A stretch of DNA of 64,000 nt from assembly GCF_022288725.1 (NCBI RefSeq), contig NZ_JAKNTA010000005.1:409658-473657 (forward strand). Reading direction: 5' to 3'. Origin of the DNA: Kitasatospora sp. A2-31 (GTDB lineage Bacteria; Actinomycetota; Actinomycetes; Streptomycetales; Streptomycetaceae). Both the position numbers and the translations under genes were made by a program. A model generated the notes under the pieces. That model was given only the letters and a program-made list of their open reading frames with translations. It made no database searches and was not told the origin of the DNA. Positions 33,883-41,997 of this stretch are shown here, piece by piece (positions within the stretch are counted from its first letter, which is position 1; every line of letters begins with the position of its first letter).

Positions 33883-34839
33883 GTGATCACGTACCAGGAG
33901 CACCGGCTCCGCACCCTGGTCGAGGGCGGCCGTTGGCACGAACTGCTGGCCGTCTACCGGCAGGTCCGGGCCGCCGCCGTGGCGCGTGCGGGCGAGGAGG
34001 CGGCCGTGGTGGAGACCGCCCTGCTCGGCCACCTGATCGCGTACGCCGCGCCGCCCGAACTGGCCGTCCGCCTGTTCGACGCGGACGGCGGCCCCGGGAC
34101 CTCCGCCGGGGAGGCGGACCACGACGCCGGTCCGCTGTGGGAGGTGCTCGCCACCCGGCACTCCTGGCTGCGGTTGGCCCCGCTGCTGGGCCCGGCCCCG
34201 GTGCGGCGGCTGGTCGCACAGACCCGGGTGCTGATCGGCGAGGACCTCTCGTACGGGGCCGAGCCCGACCCGGAGGGCGTTCCGCTGCTGCTGGAGCCGT
34301 GGGAGTCGGTCGGCTGGGGCGAGGGCGTGCGGGTGCGCGACTACCTGCCCGGCGGCGGTGCGCGCAGTGCGCTGCTGACGTTGCCCGCCACGCGCGAGGG
34401 CCTGGGGCCGGTGCTGCTGCCGGAGCCGGGCGGCCGGCTGCGCGGCCAGCCGGCGACCGGCGCGCTGTCCGCGCTGGCCGAGTGGGCGGACGTGGTCTGC
34501 GTCCGCGGGCCCGCGCCGCGGGCGGCCGCCCAGCTGGCCCCGGGTCACCGGGTCACCGGCGGGTACCTGCCGTTCGCGGTGGCGTACCCGGTGCTGGTCC
34601 AGGCCGGGGCGACGGAGCGGTCACGGGGATCGGCGCAGGGCCGGCTGGCGCTCTGGCGGGCGCTCGGTGCGATGGCCGGCCAGGACGGGCCGGACCGGGC
34701 GGCGGTGAACGCGCTGGTGGCCCGGATGCGCTGCTTCACGTGGTGGGACCCGGCGGACGGCCTGCGCCATCTGCACCTCGCGATGGAGGACCCGGCGACG
34801 GGTCTGAGCTGGGCGGTCAGCGGCTCCGACGAGCCCTGA
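33883..34839 (+). CDS. Conserved hypothetical protein (318 aa)
   Basis: A soluble protein with good codon bias but no family I recognise. The N-terminal third is helical (LRTLVEGGRWHELLAVYRQV). The middle has Pro/Gly-rich segments and the C-terminal part a Trp-rich stretch, RMRCFTWWDPADGLRHLHLA. No signal or membrane helix is visible. TACGCT lies 7 nt before the GTG and no ribosome site is present, so it is likely leaderless. An AGCTGAC-N5-GTCAGCT inverted repeat (33832-33850) spans the preceding sigma stop. Confidence 0.75.
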   Translation: MITYQEHRLRTLVEGGRWHELLAVYRQVRAAAVARAGEEAAVVETALLGHLIAYAAPPELAVRLFDADGGPGTSAGEADHDAGPLWEVLATRHSWLRLAPLLGPAPVRRLVAQTRVLIGEDLSYGAEPDPEGVPLLLEPWESVGWGEGVRVRDYLPGGGARSALLTLPATREGLGPVLLPEPGGRLRGQPATGALSALAEWADVVCVRGPAPRAAAQLAPGHRVTGGYLPFAVAYPVLVQAGATERSRGSAQGRLALWRALGAMAGQDGPDRAAVNALVARMRCFTWWDPADGLRHLHLAMEDPATGLSWAVSGSDEP

Positions 34840-34875
34840 GGGGTGCGGGCGGCGCCGGTCCGGCGGGCGGGAGAG

Positions 34876-34924
34876 CCCCCGGCCCGGCGCCGCTCGGGGG
34901 TTGGGCGAGGCGCCGGGCCGGGGG
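34876..34924. terminator. Bidirectional hairpin between the hypothetical gene and dctA
   Basis: Perfect 16-bp arms (34876-34891 and 34909-34924) with a 17-nt loop in the convergent gap. It probably serves both genes. Confidence 0.75.
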
Positions 34925-34967
34925 TGTTCGGAGTGGGGTCGTGGGTGGGGTGTGCGGGTGATGGGGC

Positions 34968-36392
34968 TCAGGCGGCCGTCGCGCTCGCGGCGCCGCCGCC
35001 CTGCGCGGGCACCGGCTCCGGCAGTGCTCCGCCGCCCGCAGGCACGCCCTCGGGGGCGGGCGCCGCGGTGCCGTGCGCGTCCACCAGGGTCTGCTCGTCG
35101 AACGGCGCGTCGCCGGCCAGCACCCGCCGGGCCTGCTCGCGGTCGAGCTCGCCCGTCCAGTGGCCGATCAGCACGGTGGCGACCGCGTTGCCGGCGAAGT
35201 TGGTCAGCGCCCGAGCCTCCGACATGAAGCGGTCGATGCCGACGATCAGGCCCACGCCGTCCACCAGCGCGGGCTTGTGCGACTGCAGCCCGCCCGCGAG
35301 GGTGGCCAGCCCGGCGCCCGTCACCCCGGCCGCGCCCTTGCTGGCGATGACCATGAACACCAGCAGCGAGAGCTGCTCGCCCAGCGACATCGGCTTGTCC
35401 ATCGCCTCCGAGATGAAGATCGAGGCCATGGTGAGGTAGATCGCGGTGCCGTCGAGGTTGAAGCTGTAGCCGGTCGGGACCGTGATGCCGACGACGGGCC
35501 GGCTGACGCCGAGGTGCTCCATCTTGGCGATCAGCCGGGGCAGCGCGCTCTCCGAGGACGAGGTGGAGAGGATCAGCAGGAACTCGCGGCCGAGGTAGCG
35601 CAGCAGCGCGAACACGCTGACACCGGCGACCAGCCGCAGCAGCGTGCCGAGCACCACGACCACGAACAGGATGCAGGTGACGTAGAAGCCGATCATGATG
35701 ACGGCGAGGCTCTTCAACGCGGCCGTGCCGGTCGCCCCGACGACCGCGGCCATCGCCCCGAAGGCCCCGATCGGTGCCACCCACATGATCATCGACATGA
35801 TCCGGAACACCAGCCGCTGCACGTGCTCGATTCCGCGCAGCACCGGCGCGCCGGCCGGGCCCATCGCCTGCAGGGCGAAGCCGGCCAGCAGGGCGACCAG
35901 CAGCGTCTGCAGCACCTTGCCCTCGGTGAGGGCGGAGAGCATGGACGTCGGGATCATTCCGAGCAGGAAGTCGGTGGTGGACTGGGCGTGCCCGGCGGCG
36001 GCCTGGGCGTGGCCGGACTTCGCGAGCGCGGCGGTCAGGTGCAGGCCGCCACCCGGCTCCAGCAGGTTGCCCACCACCAGGCCGATGCCCAGCGCCACGG
36101 TGGACATGGCGAGGAAGTAGCCGAGTGCGAGCCCACCGACCCTGCCGACCTTCGCGGCCTTGGTCACGGAGCCGATGCCCAACACGATGGTGCAGAAGAT
36201 CACCGGGCTGATCATCATCTTGATCAGGTTGACGAAACCGGTCCCGAGCGGCTTCAACTCGACCGCGAACGCCGGCGCGACCAGTCCGACCACGACGCCC
36301 GCGACCACCGCGGCGATCACCGCGAGGTAGAGGTAGTGGGTGCGGTCCCGGCGTCTGACCCCCGCCTGGGGCCCTGCTCCAGTGATCGACAT
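34968..36392 (-). CDS. dctA: C4-dicarboxylate symporter DctA
   Basis: A 474-aa DAACS-family carrier that imports succinate, fumarate or malate with cations. It has eight or so membrane helices and the two re-entrant loops. Signatures are LKPLGTGFVNLIKMMISPVIF, the serine-rich loop LSTSSSESALPRL, and YSFNLDGTAIYLTMA with the cation-site Asn/Asp. The Ala/Pro-rich C-terminal tail is ordinary. The ATG follows AAGGAG. Divergent from a CitA/DcuS-type two-component system that most likely switches it on. Confidence 0.94.
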   Translation of the reverse strand: MSITGAGPQAGVRRRDRTHYLYLAVIAAVVAGVVVGLVAPAFAVELKPLGTGFVNLIKMMISPVIFCTIVLGIGSVTKAAKVGRVGGLALGYFLAMSTVALGIGLVVGNLLEPGGGLHLTAALAKSGHAQAAAGHAQSTTDFLLGMIPTSMLSALTEGKVLQTLLVALLAGFALQAMGPAGAPVLRGIEHVQRLVFRIMSMIMWVAPIGAFGAMAAVVGATGTAALKSLAVIMIGFYVTCILFVVVVLGTLLRLVAGVSVFALLRYLGREFLLILSTSSSESALPRLIAKMEHLGVSRPVVGITVPTGYSFNLDGTAIYLTMASIFISEAMDKPMSLGEQLSLLVFMVIASKGAAGVTGAGLATLAGGLQSHKPALVDGVGLIVGIDRFMSEARALTNFAGNAVATVLIGHWTGELDREQARRVLAGDAPFDEQTLVDAHGTAAPAPEGVPAGGGALPEPVPAQGGGAASATAA

Positions 36393-36460
36393 CTGCGGCT
36401 CCTTCGCCCTGCAGTCCTGGCGGCCCGGGTGGTGGGCCGCTCCGACTATCGGGCCGGACA

Positions 36461-36495
36461 GTGACGGGGGTCACGTTTGCGTTCATAGAGTTCAT
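36461..36495. promoter_or_regulatory. Repeats in the dctA/sensor-kinase divergent region
   Basis: An inverted repeat GTGAC-GGGG-GTCAC at 36461-36474 is followed by direct repeats GTTCAT at 36481 and 36490 (period 9). They lie about 70-100 nt from dctA and are candidate sites for the response regulator encoded next door. Confidence 0.45.
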
Positions 36496-36633
36496 GCCGC
36501 ACCCGGACGGCAGCGGCCGGCGGCGTGAGCGGGCGGGCCCGGCAGGCGCGGCCGCGGTGCCGGGAGACGGGGGCGCGACCCCGGCGCGAACGGGTCTCCT
36601 GCCGGGTGCCGGCGGTGGTGCACACTGTCTGGC

Positions 36634-38403
36634 ATGTCCGTGCGCACCCTCCCCACACCGCGCCGGCGGCCGCGTGGACCGGTGCGCAGCCTGGCCGGGC
36701 AGCTCTTCGTCGTCCAGGTGGTGATCGTGGCCGCGGTGGTGGCCGGTGGCGCCGTGCTGGCGTACCTCTTCACCGCGGGCCGGGCCGAGGACGCCGCCCG
36801 CCGCCAGGTCACCGCGGTCGCCCGCTCGGTGGCGGACTCGCCGTCCGTGCTGGCCGCCGTCGGTGCGCCCGACCCGAGCGGGGTGCTCCAGCCGTACGCC
36901 GAGCAGGTCCGTGCGGACACCGGGGTCTCGTTCGTCACCGTGATGGACACCGCCGGGGTGCGCTGGACCCACCCGCTGCCCGAGCAGATCGGCAAGCCGT
37001 TCCTGGGGCACATCGACTGGGCGCTCGCCGGCCGGACCCGCAGTGAGACGTACACCGGGACGCTCGGCCCCTCGGTCCGGGTGGTCACACCGGTGCTGGA
37101 CGAGCGGCACCGGGTGGTCGCGCTGGTCAGCGCCGGGATCACGGTGCAGTCGATCTCCGCACAGCTGCGCGGTCCGCTGCTCGCACTGGTCGGTGTCGCG
37201 GTGGCCGCCCTGGCGGTCGGCGGCGCCGGGACCTACCTCGCCAACTCCCGGCTGCGGCGCCACACCCACGGAATGGGGCCGGACGAGCTCAGCCACCTCT
37301 ACGAGTACCACCAGGCCACCCTGCACTCGGTGCGCGAGGGCCTGGTCCTGCTCGACCACCGGCACCGGGTGGTGCTCTGCAACGACGCGGCCCGCGAACT
37401 CCTCTCGCTGGACGGGGAGGTGGAGGGGCGGCCGCTCGCCGAGCTGGGGCTGCCGGCGGCGCTGGTGGCCGCCGTGCTCGGGGCCGAGCCGGTCCGGGAC
37501 GAGGTCCACCTCACCGCAGAGCGGGTCGTGGTGCTCAACACGTCGACCATCGGCACCGGCCTCGGGCGGGTGCTGACCCTTCGCGACCACACCGAACTGC
37601 AATCGCTGAGCGGCGAGTTGGACTCGGTGCGGGGATTCACCGAGGCGCTCGGGGCACAGGCGCACGAGGCGGCCAACCGGTTGCACGCCGTCGTCTCGCT
37701 GGTCGAGCTCGGCCGGCACCGGGAGGCGGTGGAGTTCGCGACCGCCGAGCTCGAACTCGCCCAGCAGCTGACCGACCGCGTCGTCGCCGCGGTCGGCGAG
37801 CCGGTGCTGGCGGCCCTGTTGCTCGGCAAGGCGGCCCAGGCCGCCGAACGGGGCGTGGAGTTGACGCTCACCGAGGACAGCCGGATCGACGACGGCGTAC
37901 TGCCGCCGGGTCTGTCCGCCCGCGACCTGATCACCGTGCTCGGCAACCTGATCGACAACGCGGTCGACGCCGCGATCGCCGGCGCCGCCGAGAGCCCCGA
38001 CCCGCCCGAGGTCACCGTCACGGCCCGGATCGAGCCCGGCGGAACGGACGCCGCCGGGGCGGAGTCGGCCGGAGCGCGGTCCGGGCCGGCCGGCGCCGCG
38101 GCGCCCGGGACCGGTGGCGGGACCGGTCCGGCCGGGCCCGCCACCGGCGCGGGCGGGCACCTGCTGCTCCGCGTCGCCGACACCGGCACCGGCATCGACC
38201 CGTCCGCCGTCGCGGACGTGTTCCGGCGCGGCTGGAGCACCAAGCGGGACGACCGCGGGCACGGCCTCGGGCTCGCCCTGGTCGCCCAGGCCGCCCGGCG
38301 CAACGGCGGCACCGTCGAGGTCGGCCGCGACCGCGGCGCGGTGCTCACCGTCCGGCTGCCGCTCGGCCGCCCGGCCCGGCTGCCCGCGCCGGTGGCGTCG
38401 TGA
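36634..38403 (+). CDS. Sensor histidine kinase, CitA/DcuS family
   Basis: A 589-aa kinase. The first membrane helix is at about residues 23-47. An extracellular PDC/Cache domain follows, with WTHPLPEQIGKPFLG, typical of citrate/dicarboxylate sensors, then a second helix at about 178-200, a cytoplasmic PAS domain (REGLVLLDHRHRVVLCNDAA), a dimerisation helix with the His in AQAHEAANRLHAVVSLVELG and an HATPase. In the latter an Ala/Gly-rich loop of ~40 residues follows the N box GNLIDNAVDAA. CACACT 7 nt before the ATG suggests a leaderless start. It probably senses C4-dicarboxylates outside the cell. Confidence 0.92.
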   Translation: MSVRTLPTPRRRPRGPVRSLAGQLFVVQVVIVAAVVAGGAVLAYLFTAGRAEDAARRQVTAVARSVADSPSVLAAVGAPDPSGVLQPYAEQVRADTGVSFVTVMDTAGVRWTHPLPEQIGKPFLGHIDWALAGRTRSETYTGTLGPSVRVVTPVLDERHRVVALVSAGITVQSISAQLRGPLLALVGVAVAALAVGGAGTYLANSRLRRHTHGMGPDELSHLYEYHQATLHSVREGLVLLDHRHRVVLCNDAARELLSLDGEVEGRPLAELGLPAALVAAVLGAEPVRDEVHLTAERVVVLNTSTIGTGLGRVLTLRDHTELQSLSGELDSVRGFTEALGAQAHEAANRLHAVVSLVELGRHREAVEFATAELELAQQLTDRVVAAVGEPVLAALLLGKAAQAAERGVELTLTEDSRIDDGVLPPGLSARDLITVLGNLIDNAVDAAIAGAAESPDPPEVTVTARIEPGGTDAAGAESAGARSGPAGAAAPGTGGGTGPAGPATGAGGHLLLRVADTGTGIDPSAVADVFRRGWSTKRDDRGHGLGLALVAQAARRNGGTVEVGRDRGAVLTVRLPLGRPARLPAPVAS

Positions 38404-39197
38404 ACCGGCCGGTCGACCGGCCCTCGGAGGGGCGCCCGGACCGGCCCTCGGAGGGGCTCCGCCGTCCCGCCGGGCGCCGCGGTGGCGGGCCCCGCCCGGA
38501 GATCACCGTCCTGGTGGTCGAGGACGACCCGGTGGCCGCCGCCGCGCACACCCTCTACGTCGACCGCGAACCCGGCTTCCGGGCCGTCGGCACGGTGCAC
38601 GGCTGCGCGGAGGCGCTGCGCTTCCTGGAGCGCGCCCGGGCCGCCGGCACGCCCGTCGACCTCACCCTGCTCGACCTCTACCTGCCGGACGGGCACGGCC
38701 TGCAGCTGTGCGGCACCCTGCGCGCGGCCGGGCACACCACCGACGTCATCGCCGTCACCTCGGCCCGCGACCTCGCGATGGTGCGGCAGGCGGTCTCGGC
38801 CGGCGTGGTCCAGTACCTGCTGAAGCCGTTCAGCGCGGCCGCCCTGCACGACCGCCTGGAGCGGTACGCCCGCTACCGCGACTCCCTCGGGCGCACCGGC
38901 GACGCGACCGGCCAGGACGAGGTCGACCAGGCCCTCGCCCTGCTGCGCACGCCCGAACGCACCGCCCTGCCCAAGGGGTTGAGCGCGCCGACGCTGGAGA
39001 CCGTCGCGGCCGTGCTGCGCGAGGCCCGGACCGGGCTCTCCGCGGCGGCGGCCGGCTCCGCCGCCGGCGTCTCCCGCATCACCGCCCGCCGCTACCTGGA
39101 GCACCTGGTCGACACCGGCCTCGCCGCCCGCGAGCCCCAGTACGGCAGCGTCGGCCGCCCGGAGCTCTGCTACCGCTGGACGGCCGGCGGCGGTTAG
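38400..39197 (+). CDS. Response regulator, CitB/DcuR family
   Basis: A 265-aa regulator whose GTG overlaps the kinase stop (GTGA). The receiver has VLVVEDDPVAAAAHTLYVDR, the phospho-Asp in LTLLDLYLPDGHG and the Lys in YLLKPFSAAAL. The C-terminal HTH (GSAAGVSRITARRYLEHLVD, GRPELCYRW) is typical of DcuR/CitB. The first 33 residues are an extra Arg/Pro-rich lead that contains a 24-bp tandem DNA duplication (GACCGGCCCTCGG... at 38415 and 38439). A later start is possible, but none is well placed. Confidence 0.92.
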   Translation: MNRPVDRPSEGRPDRPSEGLRRPAGRRGGGPRPEITVLVVEDDPVAAAAHTLYVDREPGFRAVGTVHGCAEALRFLERARAAGTPVDLTLLDLYLPDGHGLQLCGTLRAAGHTTDVIAVTSARDLAMVRQAVSAGVVQYLLKPFSAAALHDRLERYARYRDSLGRTGDATGQDEVDQALALLRTPERTALPKGLSAPTLETVAAVLREARTGLSAAAAGSAAGVSRITARRYLEHLVDTGLAAREPQYGSVGRPELCYRWTAGGG

Positions 39198-39238
39198 CGG
39201 GGCCCGCCCGGGCGGCCGCCAGGTGTGGTGGGGCCCCG
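39198..39238. terminator. Hairpin between the response regulator and PH-domain genes
   Basis: CGGGGCCC (39198) and GGGCCCCG (39231) form 8-bp arms around a long GC-rich loop in the 44-nt convergent gap. Confidence 0.45.
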
Positions 39239-39241
39239 GGG

Positions 39242-39607
39242 CTACCGGGCGACGTACTGGGTGAGGAGCGCCTGCACCTCGTAGATGTCGACGCCCTTGG
39301 TGAAGTTCTTGGAGATCGGCAGCGCCGCGCCCGAGACCCAGATCTTCAGCTCGGCGTCGAGGTCGAACGAACCGGCCGTCTCCACGGCGTAGTGGGTGAT
39401 GCTGCGGTAGGGGACCGAGTGGTACTCGGTCTTCTTCCCGGTGATGCCCTGCTTGTCGATCAGGATCATCCGGCGGTCGGTGAACAAGAAGGTGTCGCGC
39501 ACCAGTTGGTACGCGGCCTGCACCTGCTCGCCCGCGCCGAGCAGCCGGGCGAACTCCTGCTGGGCCTCGGAGTCGTCCACCCGGTGGGCGTTGCCGAAGA
39601 GCGCCAT
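39242..39607 (-). CDS. Bacterial PH-domain protein
   Basis: A 121-aa protein consisting of one bacterial pleckstrin-homology domain: MALFGNAHRVDDSEAQQEFA, GAGEQVQAAYQLVRDTFLFT, DRRMILIDKQGITGKKTEYH and AELKIWVSGAALPISKNFTK. Such proteins form oligomeric rings; the cellular role is unclear. GAGAGGAT precedes the ATG. An in-frame upstream extension is not supported. Confidence 0.9.
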   Translation of the reverse strand: MALFGNAHRVDDSEAQQEFARLLGAGEQVQAAYQLVRDTFLFTDRRMILIDKQGITGKKTEYHSVPYRSITHYAVETAGSFDLDAELKIWVSGAALPISKNFTKGVDIYEVQALLTQYVAR

Positions 39608-39726
39608 GGGGATCCTCTCGTCAGGCACCCGTGCGGGTGCGTGGGAGTCCGAGTCTGGCATGGCGATGATCTTGGATCGCGGCCGCCCCCGCCGGGGCGC
39701 CGGAGGACGAGCGGCCGGCCCCTGGC

Positions 39727-40353
39727 CTAGGCCCGCGTGGCGAGCGCGAGGTAGCGCTCGTCGGTGTCCGTGCAGTGGTCCAGCCGCCAGCCGGCGGCGG
39801 CCAGCAGCGGGCGCAGGTTGGCCTCGGCGCGCAGGTCGCCGGGCGTGAGCTCGCGGCCGTGGCGCGCCGCGAGGACGGCGCGGCCGACGGGGTGGAAGAG
39901 CGCGAGCGGCCCGCCCGGGCGGGTGACCCGGGCGAGTTCGCGCAGGGCCCGGGACGGGTCGGGGAGGTGGGAGACCAGGCCGGCGGCGAAGACGGCGTCG
40001 AGGGAGGCGTCCGGGAGCGGGAGGCGGGCGCAGTCGGCGAGCAGCAGGGTCGCGGTGCCGGGGTGGCGGGCGGCGGCCTCGTCCAGCATCTCCGGGGTGA
40101 CGTCGGCGCCCAGCACCCGGCCCTCGGGCCCCACCGCGGCGCGCAGCAGGGGCAGCGCGCGGCCGGTGCCGCAGCCGGCGTCCAGCACGGAGTCGCCCGG
40201 TCCCAGGCCGAGTTCGGCGATCGCGGCGGCGTAGCGCGGGCCGTCGTCGGGGAAGCGGGCGTCCCAGCCGGCGGCGCGGGCGGCGAAGAACTCGCGGGTG
40301 CGGGCCAGTTCGCCGGCGTGGTCGGACGGCGCGGGCGAGGGTTCGGAGGGCAT
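39727..40353 (-). CDS. Class I SAM-dependent methyltransferase
   Basis: A 208-aa enzyme with motif I VLDAGCGTGRALPLL, motif II region GRVLGADVTPEML and the post-motif LPDPSRALRELARVTRPGG of the UbiE/type-11 group. The substrate is unknown. The ATG is 6 nt from TACGCT on the minus strand with no ribosome site, so it is likely leaderless. It diverges from the siderophore diaminobutyrate genes but lies on the far side of their iron box. Confidence 0.9.
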   Translation of the reverse strand: MPSEPSPAPSDHAGELARTREFFAARAAGWDARFPDDGPRYAAAIAELGLGPGDSVLDAGCGTGRALPLLRAAVGPEGRVLGADVTPEMLDEAAARHPGTATLLLADCARLPLPDASLDAVFAAGLVSHLPDPSRALRELARVTRPGGPLALFHPVGRAVLAARHGRELTPGDLRAEANLRPLLAAAGWRLDHCTDTDERYLALATRA

Positions 40354-40478
40354 GGGGCGAGCGTAGCGCGGAGCCCGTAACCTCCCGGCGGCCCGTTCGT
40401 TGGGTGATCGGGCTCGTTGTCACCCGCGCGGGTGATTCCGGTGCCCCTGGGTGCATTCCGACAGGTCAAGCAAAGTAA

Positions 40479-40498
40479 AGTTAGGCTTACCTAACTTC
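40479..40498 (+). promoter_or_regulatory. Iron box (DmdR/IdeR type) before the diaminobutyrate genes
   Basis: AAGTTAGG-CTTA-CCTAACTT, with perfect 8-bp arms, fits the DtxR-family operator TTAGGTTAGGCTAACCTAA core. It lies 15 nt before the TTG start of the aminotransferase, so Fe(II)-repressor binding would block expression when iron is plentiful. Confidence 0.9.
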
Positions 40499-40512
40499 TT
40501 GGGAGTCCCGCC

Positions 40513-41997
40513 TTGACGCTCGCCGCCGAGCCCGCCACCGGTCCGACCGTGCCCGCCCCGACCGTGCCCGCCCAGACCCCCGGCGGCGACGCCATCCTGC
40601 GCCGCCAGCGCGTCCGCGAGTCCGCCGCCCGCACGTACGCCCGCTCGTTCCCGATCGTGCCGGTGCGCGCCAACGGCATGACCGTCGAGGGCGCCGACGG
40701 CCGGCGCTACCTGGACTGCCTCTCCGGTGCCGGCACGCTCGCGCTCGGCCACAACCACCCGGTGGTGCTGGAGGCGATCCGCCGCACCCTGGACAGCGGG
40801 GCCCCGCTCCACCTGCTGGACCTCGCCACCGCCGAGAAGGACGACTTCACCACCGCGCTGTTCGAGAGCCTGCCGAAGGAGTTCGCCGGGCAGGCGCGGG
40901 TGCACTTCTGCGGTCCCGCCGGCACCGACGCCGTCGAGGCCGCGCTCAAGCTGATGCAGACCGCCACCGGCCGCTCCGGCGCGCTCGCCTTCACCGGCGC
41001 CTACCACGGGATGACCGCGGGGGCCCTCGCCCTCACCGGCAACACCGCCGTCAGGGAGCCGCTGCCGAGCGGCGGCGAGGTGGTCCGGCTGCCCTACCCG
41101 TACGCGTACCGCTGTCCGTTCGGCGTGGGCGGGGAGGCCGGGGCCGGCCTCGCGGCGACGTACGCGGAGCGGCTCCTGGACGACCCCTCGGGCGGGGTGG
41201 TCCGGCCGGCCGCGATGATCCTGGAGGCCGTGCAGGGCGAGGGCGGCGTCGTGCCCGCGCCGGACGGCTGGCTGCGCGAGATGCGCCGGATCACCGCCGA
41301 GCGCGGCATCCCGCTGATCGTGGACGAGGTGCAGACCGGCGTCGGCCGCACCGGGGCGATGTGGGCGGTCGAGCACAGCGGGATCGTCCCGGACGCGATG
41401 GTGCTCTCGAAGGCGATCGGCGGGAGCCTGCCGCTCGCCGTCGTCGTCTACCGCGAGGAGTACGACGGCTGGCGGCCCGGTGCCCACACCGGCACCTTCC
41501 GCGGCAACACGCTCGCCATGGCGGCGGGGGCGGCCACGATCCGCTTCGTCGCGGCCCACGGTCTGGCCGAGCGGGCCGCACTGGTCGGCGCCCGGATGGC
41601 CGAACGGCTGCGCGCGCTGGCCGGCGAGCTGCCGGTGATCGGCGACGTGCGCGCCCGCGGGCTCATGCTCGGCGTCGAACTGGTCGATCCCGACGCCGCA
41701 CCGGACGCCTGCGGGGCCCGGCCGGCCGCGCCCGCACTCGCCGTCGGGGTGCGCGAGGCGTGCCTGGCCCGTGGGCTGATCGTCGAACTCGGCGGCCGGC
41801 ACGACGCGGTGCTGCGCCTGCTGCCCCCGCTCACCATCACCGACGAGCAGGCCGATGCCGTCCTCGACCGGCTGGCGGACGCGATCGCGGCGGTGGGCGC
41901 GGTGGGCGCTGGGGCCGCCGGGGCCGCGAGGGGCGTCGCGGGCAGAGCCGCGACCTCCGGCACGGCTGCGGCGGCCGCCTCGGCGGGCCCCCGGTGA
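40513..41997 (+). CDS. Diaminobutyrate-2-oxoglutarate aminotransferase
   Basis: A 494-aa class III PLP aminotransferase. It makes L-2,4-diaminobutyrate from aspartate semialdehyde and glutamate. Visible are YLDCLSGAGTLALGHNHP, HFCGPAGTDAVEAALKLMQ (a signature of this subgroup), ILEAVQGEGGVVPAPDGWL, the PLP-binding IVDEVQTGVGRTG, the Schiff-base lysine at about residue 300 in AMVLSKAIGGSLPLA, and THTGTFRGNTLA-type residues near AHTGTFRGNTLAMAA. The TTG start has GGGAG 7 nt upstream. A ~35-residue Ala/Gly tail is disordered. The gene overlaps the decarboxylase start by 4 nt. Confidence 0.93.
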   Translation: MTLAAEPATGPTVPAPTVPAQTPGGDAILRRQRVRESAARTYARSFPIVPVRANGMTVEGADGRRYLDCLSGAGTLALGHNHPVVLEAIRRTLDSGAPLHLLDLATAEKDDFTTALFESLPKEFAGQARVHFCGPAGTDAVEAALKLMQTATGRSGALAFTGAYHGMTAGALALTGNTAVREPLPSGGEVVRLPYPYAYRCPFGVGGEAGAGLAATYAERLLDDPSGGVVRPAAMILEAVQGEGGVVPAPDGWLREMRRITAERGIPLIVDEVQTGVGRTGAMWAVEHSGIVPDAMVLSKAIGGSLPLAVVVYREEYDGWRPGAHTGTFRGNTLAMAAGAATIRFVAAHGLAERAALVGARMAERLRALAGELPVIGDVRARGLMLGVELVDPDAAPDACGARPAAPALAVGVREACLARGLIVELGGRHDAVLRLLPPLTITDEQADAVLDRLADAIAAVGAVGAGAAGAARGVAGRAATSGTAAAAASAGPR

